The notes under the pieces were generated by a model that saw only the letters and a list, made by a program, of their open reading frames with translations, was not told where the DNA came from and searched no databases. 64,000 nt of DNA from assembly GCA_963576565.1 (NCBI GenBank), contig OY755044.1, positions 42,216,735 through 42,280,734 on the forward strand, given 5' to 3'. A program made the position numbers and the translations under genes. Below are positions 11,137-22,756 of the stretch, piece after piece; positions within the stretch are counted from its first letter, which is position 1, and each line of letters opens with the position of its first letter. This stretch comes from Aspidapion aeneum (Eukaryota; Arthropoda; Insecta; Coleoptera; Brentidae).

Positions 11137-14121
11137 ATGATGGCGCCTCCAGGATCAAAATATTCCGGAGGTAAAATACCCGACCACTCGGATCTCCGGG
11201 CGTCGGGTGATCCTGGGGGTCCTTCATGCAAAGATATTAAAAGAAGACCAAAAACTCAACTCAGAATTGATTTTAGCAATATAAGAGGATTAAGTACCAA
11301 CATGAATTCAGTTCACCAACATCTTGAAGAACAAAGACCTGACATCCTTGTTCTCACTGAAACTAAAATCAGTTCTGCAACACCTATTGTGAACTATCTT
11401 TATCCCGGCTATGACCTACACCACCGATTTCGACATAATTTTGGGATCTGTGTGTACATTAAAAATGACCTTTCATGTCATCGAGAGGAGAAGCTAGAAC
11501 CAGCGAACCTTGATATCATATGGCTGAAATTCACCTCAAAGTCATCGACCAAGTTCATTTGCTGCCTCTACCGACCGCCAAGTAACACCGAGTATCAAAA
11601 CTTTTTTGCGACATTATCCGAAAACTGTGATAGTATACAGTCTAACTATCCACATGCGGAAATTGTATTTTTAGGCGATTTCAACGTCCACAATATACCC
11701 TGGCTAAAACACCACAACAAAACAGATAATGAAGGCAGGGAAGCAGAAGCTTTTGCCATAAGTTGTGGTCTAACGCAGCTTGTCGATGAACCTACCCGTA
11801 TCTCAGAAAGGGGTGAATTTGCAGCGCTTTTAGACTTGTTCCTAACTACAAATCCTGACTTGTACACAATTCAAGTAGATGCCCCACTTGGTTCATCCGA
11901 TCATAAACTTATAAGAACAAAATGCGAAATGTTCATACCGCCAAGCCAACAATCACTTCCTCGTAAAATGTGGCACTATAAATCGGCAAAATGGAATGAC
12001 CTTAAACAGTTTTACCTGGATTTTCCATGGCAAGAGGTTTGCTTTAAAACAGCTGATCCCACTATTTGCTGTAATGAAATAACAAAAGTAATCTTATCTG
12101 GAATGGATGCATATATCCCACATACAATAAAACGCAGAGCTAATGCAAAACCTTGGTTCAACAGCCAGTGTCAAACGGCCGTACAGAAAAAACACAGAGC
12201 ATATAACCTTTGGAAACGACAACAAACCGCTCAAAACCACACAGAATTTATAGAAGCCAGAAATAGTTGCAAAATTACTATTGAAGCCGCCAAAGAAACA
12301 TACAATCAAAGAATAAAAAACAGGTTGCTGAATTGTCCAAGTAGTTCTAGGTCCTTTTGGTCTCTTGCAAAGTCCGTTGGATCAAACTTCACCAAGTCAT
12401 CCATACCACCACTTACAGATAAAAATACTCACTTAGCCACAACATCAGAGGAAAAAGCCAATATGCTGGCCAAAATCTTTTCCTCCAACTCAAACCTAAC
12501 AGTGCCAAATGGAAAAACTCCACCGTTCATTGAAAGGGTTTCCCACAGTATGCCAGAGGTACCCTTTTGTCACAGAGAAATACGAAAATCCCTTAAAAAG
12601 TTGGATACAAACAAAGCAATGGGTCCAGATGGCATTCCCGCGATAGTACTCAAAAATTGTGCTAGCGAACTCACCCCAACTTTCGCAAAATTATTCAATT
12701 TATCTTATAGGCAAGGAGTATATCCATCATCATGGAAGTCTGCCGCAGTACAACCCATTCCAAAGAAAGGAAAAAAGACAGATCCGTTAAACTATAGACC
12801 AATTCCTCTACTTCCGGTGATATCAAAAGTAATGGAAAGAGTTGTGAACAATTACCTAACCAAGTACTTGGAAAAGTACAAAATTATCAACGACAAGCAA
12901 TAGGGATTTCGAAAATATAGGTCAACTGGCGATTGACTTACATACGTCACTCACTTATGGCCAAAAACGATTGAGTTGCGAGGTGAAACAAGAACAATTG
13001 CCTTAGATATATCTAAAGCATTCGATAAAGTCTGGCATGAAAATCTGCTCAACAAGCTCAAAGCAACGGGATTGTCGCCGAGACTTTGCACTTGGTTTGA
13101 AAGTTACCTTAAGGATAGATCCATTTATGTTGCACTGGATGGCCGGAACTCCAACTCTTACCAAATAAATGCTGGTGTGCCACAGGGAGCAATCCTTTCG
13201 CCAACACTTTTTCTGATTTACATAAATGACCTCATAGATAAAACAGTAAATCCACTTTATTGCTTTGCAGATGATGGCAATGTAGTCTCCTCAGTCATAC
13301 CACCCACATGTCTCTCCGCACGTGAATTCCATTACCTTAGACTAACTGGAATATCACAGATAAATAACGACTTGGAGATAATAGAGGACTGGGGCAACAA
13401 AAACCTTGTACAGTTCAACGCGCAGAAAACCCAAGCAGCCCTGTTTTCAAAAAAGACCAGCACCGGTGAGCCAAACATCATGCTATCTGGAAGTGCTGTC
13501 GCATTGCAGAGCCAGTTGAACATCTTAGGAGTCACTGCAGAGACCAACATGTCTTGGCACAGTCACGTGGCAGATATAGCTAAAAGGGCGTCCCAAAAGC
13601 TTGGGGTGCTATTTCGTACAAGACATCTGTATACACCAAGCCAACTGCTGACACTCTACAAAGCCCAGATTCGACCGACTATGGAGTACTGCTCACATAT
13701 ATGGAGTGCGGCACCCAAACATACCTTAATGCTTTTGAACACCGTGCAAAAACGAGCTATCAAGCTGATCAATGACCCCGCACTTACCCGTAGCTTGGAT
13801 AGTCTCGAACATCGAAGAACTGTGGGCGATCAATCTCTCTTCTACAGGTATTATCACGGAAAATGCTCTGAAGAGTTGGCACGTATGATCCCCCCGGGAG
13901 TAGCACCTACTAGGCGAACACGTCAAACAGACGGTAACCATCAATTTATTGTCAAAATAGAGGCACCAAGAACCTCATTATATCAGAATTCATATCTCTG
14001 GCGAACAGCGTCGCTGTGGAATAAACTCCCTGCGACGGTTTTCCCTGCAGGTTACAACCTGAACCGTTTCAAAACCAACACACACCAACATTTTCGCACA
14101 CTTGCCGCTCCTCGAGCGTGA
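11137..14121 (+). pseudogene. APE endonuclease-reverse transcriptase of non-LTR element, copy 1 (two stops)
   Basis: The protein nicks target DNA and reverse-transcribes the element RNA. The N-terminal exonuclease-endonuclease-phosphatase domain has E75 (TETK), D181/N183 (GDFNVHN) and the SDH signature at 255-256. The reverse transcriptase follows: GPDGIPA, a NYRPIP block, GVPQGAILSP, and the catalytic FADD at about 13270. The C-terminal SLWNKLPATVFP block is typical of the Jockey/CR1 group. The frame is continuous from 11137 to 14121 apart from TAG at 12901-12903 and TGA at 12934-12936, both in the early reverse-transcriptase fingers. The TAG is also present in the second copy. Otherwise the coding sequence is very well preserved, so inactivation is recent or inherited from the source copy. 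The start at 11137 is the first ATG of the frame (two ATGs in a row). Confidence 0.88.
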
Positions 14122-14168
14122 TAGGGATCTCCTTGCAAGTGCGCATACCCGTAAAAAAAAAAAAAAAA

Positions 14169-14992
14169 TGCATAAACGGACATCCAGTACCTGATGATTG
14201 GAAAATTGCATTCATATACTCAATACATAAAAAAGGAAACAAGCTGGATTGCAACAATTACAGAGGAATTTCAGTAACCATTACTCTAAGAGATCTAATA
14301 GAGAATGATTTTCATGAACAAGAAGAAGAAGAGCAAAGTGGGTTTCGTGCAGGCAGATCTTGTAGTGATAATGTTTTTTGTCTTAAACAAGTCATTGAGA
14401 AAAGGAGCGCCAGAGATATAGAGACTCATGTTGCCTTTGTGGACCTACAAAAAGCATATTATACCGTTCCATAATATATACATACATAAAAGCGATGAAA
14501 GAACTATACAATGGGTAAAACTCTGGAATTAAAATTGGAAATAGACTTTCAAAAAAAAACTGTTGTATGGAATAGAGACTTGTCGTGTAACAGAAAAATA
14601 CAAAAAAAATGGAAAGAGGCATCGAAGGAGACATAATGGATGCAATAAGAAGATCAATGAGAATATCTAGAACAGATCACATAAGAAATGAGATCATAAA
14701 AGAAAGAATGGGAATCGAAGGAGGCATAACGGATGACATCACTAAAAGATAGATGGTACGGCCATGTACAACGGATGAACGACGAAAGATTACCAAAGCA
14801 GGTCCTAGAATGGCAACCAATAGGGCGCAGAAAAAGAGGGCGTCCTAAACTAGAATGGCAACAGTCAATCCAAAGATCAATGAGTCAAAAAAATCTGACA
14901 GAAGATGATTGTGAGGATCGAAGGAGGTAGAGAATAGGCGTCGGACAACGTAGAAAAACGTTCTAAACCGACTAAATAATAATAATAAGTAC
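14169..14992 (+). pseudogene. RTE-like non-LTR retrotransposon ORF, 3' fragment
   Basis: Continuation of the element broken at 10996. It opens with CINGHPVPDDWK and HKKGNKLDCNNYRG (reverse-transcriptase block 2), then SGFRAGRSC and FVDLQKAY, and after several stops and a large loss of the catalytic core reaches the C-terminal WYGHVQRM and GRRKRGRPK motifs (about 14755-14850), which mark the end of RTE-like ORFs. The element finishes with a short AATAATAAT tail at about 14976-14992, the usual RTE end instead of poly(A). Multiple stops make it non-functional. Confidence 0.8.
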
Positions 14993-14994
14993 AA

Positions 14995-15500
14995 TACAGT
15001 CCCAGAATTTCCCTCACACTCTATATCTCTGTTATTAGTGAATATAAAATATTTTAAAACACGGGGTTTCTAATGATGCCTACTAGCCCTTATAGCATCA
15101 AGTCGTCAATAGCTATTTTCCTATCAAGTGTGGAAAATCCACTTTTTCCGCACGAGACTGTCTAGTTGACCGTTGAAAAAGATTTTCCACAAGAGTTAGG
15201 AAAAATTGTTTTTCTACAAGCGTCAGAAAAACATAAAAAATTAAATGATAAAGAAAAATACAGTGTTATACATATGTTTTATAGAAATTTGACATCTTAC
15301 CTTTTCACCATAGCAACCAAGGCATTTTGTTGGCATTATTGTTAATAGAAACATCAAATCTATACAGGTTTTTTTTTAAATTTGACATTTCTCTGCGGAA
15401 TAGTTTCAACACTAGTGCGGCAAAGTAAAATTTTTTGCACTAAAAATAGTGTGGAAAATCAAATTTTCCACACGCTTGTAGAAACAATATTTTTTCATGC
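14995..15500. repeat. A+T-rich sequence with GTGGAAAAT inverted motifs
   Basis: Contains several opposing copies of GTGGAAAATC / GATTTTCCAC and 'ACAAGCGT' variants (about 15125-15200 and 15440-15490), suggesting a diverged inverted-repeat element. No coding region. Confidence 0.4.
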
Positions 15501-15814
15501 ATCAACCCCTAAGTAGCCACCACCAAGTTTTTTTTTGAAATGGCAGCTCCTATTTTTTTTATTAAAATACAGGTACATAATTTAGATGGCTACGATTATC
15601 ATTTTTTGAACAAGTGGAAACAGTGTAACTACAAAAATAAAAAGTGGGCCAATTTTTAATGACATTACAGAAAATGACAATAAAAGTATAAAATTAAAAA
15701 GGACCTAAAACAATTATTTAATAACACGCGTGTATACACGGTGTCCCCGAATTTCCTTTACACGCTATATCTCCGTTAGTGTAGCGGCCAAAGGAGCAGA
15801 ATTTTAACATTGTA

Positions 15815-16270
15815 ATGGGTCATAATAAAAAATACTCTGCCAATATATGGGCCCCTAAGCTCACACTAGGTACTATAGTTATAGTGTACGTGTGAGCTAA
15901 TATAACTAAAAACTAAAATATATTTTATTCAACTCCAGACTAAATTACCTTTTGTTTGATACCACACAAGCCATGTTTTGACTTAAACTCAAATTTTTGA
16001 AATCTACCCCCACCCTTATAAAAACAAAAACTAAAATGTATTTTGTTAAACTCCGGACTCAATTACCTTTCGTTTGATATCACACACGCCATATTTTCAC
16101 TTAAACTCTAATTTTTGAAATATACCCCCACCCTTTTTTTAAATAAATTAAAATGTATTTTGTTTAACTCCAGACTCAATTACCTTTCGTTTGATATCAC
16201 ACACGCCATATTTTCACTTAAACTCTAATTTTTGAAATTTACCCCCACCCTTTTATTTGGTTTGTGTTCG
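15815..16270 (+). repeat. Right copy of the dispersed repeat at 7.74-8.1 kb
   Basis: Contains three tandem units of about 110 bp, each with 'CAATTACCTTTCGTTTGATA', a CACACACGCCATATTTTCAC segment, and a run ending in CCCCCACCC. It matches the 7.7-kb copy in inverted orientation. No protein. Confidence 0.65.
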
Positions 16271-16382
16271 GTGGATTTTGTTCATTTTTAAATGGGACCA
16301 TCTCGGCCCAAAACCCAGCCTAGGTACCAAATTTCATTAAAATCGGCTAAGCGGTTTTTGAGTTATGCGCGTTGGTCGTTAC

Positions 16383-16441
16383 AGACATACAGACAGACAG
16401 ACATACAGACAGACATACAGACAGACAGACAGACAGACAGA
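16383..16441. repeat. (ACAG)n/(ACAT) microsatellite
   Basis: A run of ACAG units interrupted by ACAT, in the context '...GCTAAGCGGTTTTTGAGTTA...' that is common at microsatellite tails of insect dispersed repeats. Confidence 0.9.
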
Positions 16442-16779
16442 CGGCGCAACAAAAAAGTTTCAAAATCTTCTGAAACGCAAAGATATATAAAAATTTTTGA
16501 AATAGGAGCAACTTTTTTTTTCTCGATAAAATTAGGATCACCATAGCTCACACTACTATAGTATAGAATATGTGTGAGCTAATAGTATTTGTCTATATAT
16601 ATTTTATAAATACTTTTTTACTTAAAGCAAAATACCAAAGAAATTCAAGATGTTTTTGCAAAATACCTATTTTAAATAAAAACAAAACATACGGGGTTGT
16701 ATTTAGAATTGGCAGTAGATTTAAGAGTGCAATTTGAAAAAAAAGTCGGTAGTGGCTACTTAGGGGTTAATGTAAATAA

Positions 16780-17365
16780 GGTACTTATTTGGGTTTTTTA
16801 GAAGAAAAAAACAAAAACACGTCAGCTTCGTTTTTTACGGGCTTTTTCTCAGATGCAAAAAAAAATTAAGTCTGTTAATAGGATTGGGTGGGATCTAATC
16901 CAAAAAAAAAAGTTGTGTGCTAGCAAAACGAAATCGACCCAGATTGGCTCAATCTAGTCTTATGTCAATATACCAGCGCAAATACTAGAAATTTCTTCAT
17001 TTTTTTCCAGAAAAATTTTGGTTTAGATATCGTCTATTTTAAACATAATTAATAGACATTGCGAGGTTTGAATTTCTTTACTATTCCATGGGCTAGCTAC
17101 TGGCGTATAAGATAAAGTATTTTCTAATAATGTAAGGGTTTTAGAAAACTATACCTATTATTTAATAATAAAATAATAGGAACTGAAATAATACTACTGG
17201 AGAACATGCTAAAAACGATTTCGATTACCTCAGCTAATTCATAAGCGGCCCCTTCGTTCTTTGAGATGACCTCAGGTGCCATCTAACCATGTATAGTGAA
17301 ACTTTCAGCGTAAGTCCAACGAATTCAGCCAAGAAATTTTGCAAAATAAGGCAACATCGCACCCG
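16780..17365. other. A+T-rich sequence, nothing recognised
   Basis: No coding frame with family features and no clear repeats. Confidence 0.4.
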
Positions 17366-17369
17366 CATT

Positions 17370-17940
17370 TTCGACTTTTTTACGGTTCGAGCTTTTTACG
17401 TTTCGACATAATTACGTTTCGATGATTTTGCGTCTCTTCTCCATTGCGTATCGCGCGTTTAATTTTCGACTTTTTTACGTTTCGACATTTTTACGGATCG
17501 ACGAAATTACGATTCGTTTAAATTATTTTCTTCTACATTATTTTCGACAATTTTACGGATCGACAAAATTACGTTTCGCTTAAATTGCTTTCTTCTCTTT
17601 TATTTTTCGACTTTTTTACGGTTCGACCTTTTTATGATTCGATTTTTTTACGGTTCGATCATTCTGCGAATCGACTTAACTACGTTTCGATGATTTTACG
17701 TTTCGATGCTTTTACGTTTCGACATTTTTACGGTTCGATAAAATAACGCTTCGTCTAAATTATCTTCTACTATATTATTTTCGACAATTTTACGGATCGA
17801 CAAAACTACGTTTCGTTTAAATTATTTTCGTCTATTTTACTTTTGATTTTTTTATTTTCGACCAAATTACGGTTCGGCATTTTTTTTTTCGACCTTTTTA
17901 CGTTTCGACAAAATTTTTTCGATGTTTTTGTGGCGAGCCG
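17370..17940. repeat. Degenerate minisatellite (TTTTACGTTTCGAC) with ~235-bp higher-order repeat
   Basis: About thirty variants of a 14-17-bp unit (TTTTTACGTTTCGACA, TTTTACGGATCGACA and similar). A longer block containing 'TATTTTCGACAATTTTACGG' recurs near 17540 and 17775, giving a higher-order period of about 235 bp. The unit shares GTCGAAA (reverse strand) with the array at 6.54 kb. Confidence 0.75.
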
Positions 17941-17969
17941 AAAAGATTTGCAGCTAAATTAAGGACACC

Positions 17970-18080
17970 CTCCCTATAACCAGTTTTAGATAGGTCAAAT
18001 ATGTTCTGAAATGTTTGAAGAAAAGATGGTACAGTAGTTTATGCGAACTTGGCGGGGCAGTGCCGTGCCCCAGATCACAA
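17970..18080 (-). repeat. Dispersed repeat C, copy 1
   Basis: The segment 'GAAGAAAAGATGGTACAG' and its flanks match, in reverse, the sequence at 38.40-38.51 kb just upstream of the truncated non-LTR copy. Identity is high over about 100 bp. Confidence 0.65.
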
Positions 18081-18089
18081 AGAATCTAG

Positions 18090-18700
18090 GCTATATTGTT
18101 TGAGGTATAATGATACAATTTTTATTGGTTTTTAACATTTTTATCGTTTCCTCGTTTTTATTGCTCCATAGGCCAACTGGCAGTTGGGGCGCCTAGTCGC
18201 GTTCCAAATAAACAGCAATAACAAAAAACATCTGGAACAAGTTTTGCTCGTTTTCTTTTTTGCCAGAGATTTTCCAGATTCGATATTTTACACAAATCGA
18301 ATCCAAATGATATCTTTATACGGCACGCTATAGTAGTTGCTGAAAAGCGTAAGGGTGGATTATTTTCGGTTTTTCAGTATTGAGACTCTTTTCGGTTTAG
18401 AAGTATTAGAAAAACACTTTTCCTACCTGCGTGCGTAAAAGAGTGCTTAAAATTCAACTTTCCTCCAGGGGCGCAACTCGCTGCAGAGAGAGCTCATTTT
18501 TAGTAAAAACGAAAATAAAAAAAAATTATGCCCATGTCAAAAGATTTAGTTCAGGCCCTACATCCGAGATTCAAGCGATATGCTTCGTTTAATGATAGAA
18601 GCATACTTGGTATGGATAGACATAAGACTCGCCCGAACATTTTACGAAAGGGAACCACCCCCCCCCCCCCGCAACCCTAGCAGGGGGTGATCACCCCCCT
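18090..18700. other. No gene recognised
   Basis: Holds a C-homopolymer run near 18658. Nothing else assigned. Confidence 0.4.
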
Positions 18701-18714
18701 TAAACGTGCTTTTT

Positions 18715-18905
18715 TTGCTAATAACTCAAAAATAGTCAACTTTAAAATCTTTTGGAGATCACTTTTCAAGCGGAAGCAATTTCCTTTTCAGCAATGACTC
18801 TCTGACGGCAGTGGTGCACGTTCCATTAGCGTACGAAAAAAGAGGGAAATTTTTTTAATATATTTTTTTATATTTTTTTTGTGGTATTTTATATCCTTAA
18901 CCATG
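18715..18905 (+). repeat. Dispersed repeat D, uninterrupted copy
   Basis: Shares 'GGCAGTGGTGCACGTTCCAT' and flanking sequence with 31.43-31.86 kb. There the same repeat is interrupted by a miniature element; here it is not, giving an empty-site relative. Confidence 0.6.
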
Positions 18906-19448
18906 GAATGAATAACATATATTTCTTCGATTCCAGGGCACAATGTTAAACTATTAAATCCTCGTGGCTTTTATTTTGATTTAGTTTAAACCAAAGACAG
19001 ATGGAAGTTTTCATCGGTCCCTGTTTAAACCAATTAATTACATAATACAAATTAAAAGAGAAATCAAATATGTAATTTCTAAAATAATTGAAATTTACTG
19101 ACCTATCTATTTAGCCTTGTTCGATCCATTTTTTGACCTAGGGGGAGGCCTAATGTCTAATGTCGACGTGTTCATCCATCTAGTTCCCGACTGTTCTACA
19201 AATCGCCCGCGCATCTCATTTGGGGTCTTCTCCTACTTTTTTTTATTTTTCCAAGGTCTCCAGTTTACAATATATTTGTTCCATCGATCGTTTTTTTGTC
19301 TGATATTATGACCGACAAATTTTCATTTTAATTTTGCTACACCTCTCCTCTGAAATCCCTTACTTTTGTTTTATTTCTTATTCATTCATCGGGTAACATG
19401 GTCAAGATTTTGCAGTTTTCTAATTAGAATATTCAATTGAGACAAATA
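18905..19448. other. No gene recognised
   Basis: Moderately A+T-rich sequence. A 64-codon open frame at 19117-19311 has no recognisable features. Confidence 0.4.
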
Positions 19449-20102
19449 CAGTGAAACCTCTCCTTGCGGACACCTCTATTAAGCGGACACTCCCTTAAGG
19501 CGGACAAATTTTTTGGAACCAAGCTTTTCCCTATATCTTTACATGTAAAATATACTCCAATAACTGAACACTCTAATAACCGGACGCGGACAATTTTTTT
19601 CGCCTAAAAAATTCTGAAACCTCCCTTAACCGGACGCAAACCTCTGACAACGGGACGGAGCGCTGCGCGACATGAGCATAAATATTATGTAGTATGTTGG
19701 CAACAATGCACTCTGCAGCCGGGGAATTACCTCTTTCCTTTTTAATGCAGATACTAAATACTTCTGTCGTATTTACAACATATTTTATTCGGCGTGGGCG
19801 GGACTGTTGTGCTTTATTTTTATTGTTCAATTGAGTAGTAATAGATCTCTTTAAAATGGTGCGTAGTAAAAAACTTCTTAGTTTACGTGAAAAAAAGTTG
19901 TTAACGTTTTCGGAGAAGGAACATCTATCAGCACGAAAGATCGCTGAAAAATTTAATATTGGAAAAACTCAAACAGCGGAAATTGTTAATAAATAATTAA
20001 ATATATATTAAAATGTTGCAGTTTCCTCTCATAAGCGGACACCTCCAATAAGCGGACAAAATCGATGGAACCGTAAGTGTCCGCTTATAGGAGGTTTCAC
20101 TG
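19449..20102 (+). mobile_element. Internally deleted pogo/Tigger-like DNA transposon
   Basis: Termini start CAGTGAAACCTC and are perfectly inverted at the right end (GAGGTTTCACTG), flanked on both sides by TA (19447-19448, 20103-20104). Subterminal AAGCGGACA motifs are repeated several times in both arms, as in pogo/Tigger elements. Full elements are several times longer; here only 654 bp remain, including the start of the transposase gene. Confidence 0.85.
19856..19996 (+). pseudogene. Truncated pogo-type transposase N-terminus (CENP-B-like HTH)
   Basis: A 46-codon frame starting at an ATG. It matches the layout of the N-terminal CENP-B-type DNA-binding segment: a basic start, LSLREKKLL, then the helix-turn-helix-like SARKIAEKFNIGKTQTAEI. 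Family members continue with a second HTH and a DDE catalytic domain; here the frame ends at TAA and the right terminus follows after about 100 bp. The catalytic part has therefore been deleted. The small protein could in principle still bind element ends, but nothing shows that it is made. Confidence 0.7.
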
Positions 20103-20231
20103 TAATTCCTTTGATAGAATTCCGCTATGCCTAGTTTGGTCAGCGGCAGCGCGGCGCGGCAGTTGCGCGAGAAAAAATTATTTTCTTCACTTCTTAGCTT
20201 AGCAGTTTTAAATGTTATACTCAAGCTAAAT

Positions 20232-20578
20232 TTCTAATCATTCGCTGGCGGAGTGGAAACACAACACGCATGCTAGGGATATGAGAATGTAACAATTTTT
20301 AATGATAACGGGCGTGCAAGCAGGGTCCGACGAGTTTGCAAGACGCAAGCTTTTCAGACCGTGTAGCCACCCGTGCTACGTACCAGACATGCGCAATAGC
20401 ATTCTTTACATTTGTTTTGTCATAAAAATGCTTATAAAGTTGGTCATTTATATTGTTCGATAGTAAATTTTCAATTTTTAATAAAAAATTTTGCCGGCAA
20501 GCTACATGATTAGACATTCATAAATCCGTGACGATTCCCGTGCTGGCGTTCTACTCCGTCAGCGAACACAATTAGAAA
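20232..20578. mobile_element. Miniature inverted-repeat element
   Basis: Inverted ends 'TTTCTAATCATTCGCTGGCGGAG' style at the left (20230-20255) and its reverse partner at the right (20545-20578, CTCCGTCAGCGAACACAATTAG), with mismatches. Non-coding. Superfamily unknown. Confidence 0.5.
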
Positions 20579-20579
20579 T

Positions 20580-22290
20580 GTTTGTGTTTTTTACTTACTC
20601 GATAAGTTTCTTATCAAGGTTTGTGTATCTGGATATGCAGGAGTCATATCTTTTTATATCTGCTCTTTCTTTTTTATATTTTGCCCCTTATGTTTCCGCC
20701 ATCATGCCATGCGTATAAGTTTTTTGTATTATATTCGATGGGAAACGTGCAATGAATTTTGAATTTCTGGCCAGCTTTTTAGTGTCCGAGTTAGCACACC
20801 AAAAAATAACAAACGACAAGGTACCTATGTATATAGCCTTTACGGAAAATAAGGCCAACTTACGAGAAAATACTGTTCTTTAAAAAAAAATGTTTTCAAT
20901 ATGCTTTAAAAATTAGTTGCCAAATGGCTTTCTGGCCTACACATTTCGGTAGGGACAGTGGCGACTCGCGGTAATTTAGTGTTCCATTATTAATTTGATG
21001 CTTTTTTTTTGTCATTAGAAGAAACACATTTTCGGGTGACGATTCGGTCGTATAACAAAACACATAAAATAAAAATAAATAAAATATAAAACCACGTACT
21101 TAGTTTTGTATAATGTTAAACCTTAAAACTACAAATAAACTTTTTTTTTCTGAGGTGGTCCATTTTTTAGCACTCGATTTTACAAATTTATTTGCGTTTT
21201 CGTTTAGAAATTCCACCGAACAACAGGGGGCAATCCAAGGGGGGGAACGAAGAACCCGGCCCCCTCCCAGATATAAATCTTACTGTTTCTTCTGCAGTGT
21301 CATTTTGAAATCCTGGATCCGGTCGAACAAGGCTAATAATAATAATATCTACAACTACTACGAGACAAATAAACATGTCAAAACTGCAAAGAAGCCGGTC
21401 CGGTCACGCAAAAGCACCTTAACACATAGAACCTATGTATGCATCTGCGCTGCACCAATCGGTTTGCATTGTTTTATTATACGAAATTTGTTTAATTGAT
21501 TTAATATGTAGTTCTGTTTCTTAACCAAATGCATTTACAGAAATCGTGTCATAGTAAATATAAAGGTAGATACGATTATTGTTTCTTATTTATAGTCGTT
21601 TTCAAAAATTATTGTTTAATATACTATTATTATTAATTATCAGTTTTTAAAAAACTGTATTTTTATGATCGCAGATACTAAGAAATAAGTAGACAAAAGT
21701 TTAGCCAGCCCCTGTTTCTTTGGAGGTTTTTTAATTATTTGACTCTGCTAACACCCGTCGATGTTTTTAACAGCTTTAACCATCATTGATATTTGTATAT
21801 CTCCAACTAAAAAGAAAATTGATGTTTTGATAGCTCTCTTTTTGCTCAATCCGCCGCAAAAATTATCCTGTCACAATTTTTTTTAAGTTGGAAACAAATT
21901 AGTTACGGAACGATGTCTAGCGAGTAAAGTATTCAGTATTTGAAAGTCCGGCTGAGAAATCTTAGCCATGACAAAAAGAGACTGTGAAGGCGCATGCAAA
22001 ACGTCAATCTTTTTTAAGCTTCTCCTAGGAGATAAAGAACAGGGGCGCGCGGTCCATGTAAGCTAGGGGAGCATTGTTTCCCCTAAAAAAATCAAACATA
22101 ATAAAAACAAATTGTTAAAAGTTTACTAGAAAAACTTGACGTAATTAGCGCCAGTCCTGTAGGAGTGGTAAGACTGTATCAGAAGCAATATATTTTGCGC
22201 GTACCAATGTACTGGAGTAGCCGTTGCCTTTGTCGTACGGGTAGAAAACCGCAGCCCACGAGAAAGACAGGCCGGGCGCATATTCTTATC
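20580..22290. other. No gene recognised
   Basis: Contains a CAGTGGCGACTCG motif at 20956 that resembles hAT-type termini and recurs inverted near 28838, and short AATAAT and G runs. A 128-codon open frame at 21113-21499 has skewed composition and no family features. Nothing else supported. Confidence 0.4.
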
Positions 22291-22299
22291 TATCACCTG

Positions 22300-22740
22300 G
22301 AATAGCGATTCGAACGAGCCCGAGCTCAGTTCTTATCCATCACTCGTCTTCATAACCAGCATGTGCAATCGCGATATTTTAGTACATTGAATAATTTTTA
22401 AATACCTACTTAGATATCAAAAATGCAATTTTCACAATTTTTGTGTGTGTGTCATCACGCAAATATTGCCAAGCTGATTTTGATGAGGGAGCTGCTCAGT
22501 TCTTATCCGGCACATGTTATGTCCATATCTATCACTTGGTATCGCGCATCAAGCGAGCTTGAGCGCAGCTCTTATCCATCACATGTTATCAACGCGTCTA
22601 CATAACCAGCATGTGCAATCGCGATATTTTGGTACATTGAATAATTTTCAAATACCTACTTAGATATTAAAAATGCAATTTTCACAATTTTTGTGTGTGT
22701 CTGTCATCACGCAAATATTGGCAAGCTGATTTTGATGAGG
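22300..22740. repeat. Two-copy tandem duplication, period 250 bp
   Basis: The block beginning CATAACCAGCATGTGCAATC at 22351 is repeated at 22601 with a few substitutions, through 'CAAGCTGATTTTGATGAGG' at the end of each unit. The 5' part of the unit (TTATCCATCAC...) is also repeated in shorter form. Confidence 0.85.
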
Positions 22741-22756
22741 TGGTAAAAATAATACG

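Larger units (their letters stand above)
10997..14168 (+). mobile_element. APE-type non-LTR retrotransposon, copy 1 (Jockey/CR1-like), inserted in an RTE-like element
   Basis: A nearly full-length element of about 3.17 kb: GC-richer structured leader (10997-11136), one long ORF for endonuclease plus reverse transcriptase, and a poly(A) tail at 14153-14168. No separate gag-like ORF1 is visible. It interrupts the RTE-like frame between 10996 and 14169. A second, 5'-truncated copy lies at 38525-40770. The target duplication cannot be resolved because the 3' junction lies in adenines. Exact clade within the Jockey/CR1/L2 group is uncertain. Confidence 0.88.
15502..16778. repeat. Composite interval between inverted CCCCTAAGTAGCC motifs
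   Basis: 'AACCCCTAAGTAGCCACC' at about 15507 recurs inverted at about 16747-16770, followed inward on both sides by a poly(T)/(A) stretch. The interval holds the right dispersed-repeat copy (15815-16270) and a GACA microsatellite. It may be an older element into which these were inserted, but the end motif is short. Confidence 0.4.

Noticed and set aside
21113..21499. 128-codon plus-strand open frame
   Set aside because: Low-complexity Asn and Pro/Arg stretches from repeats; no recognisable family.
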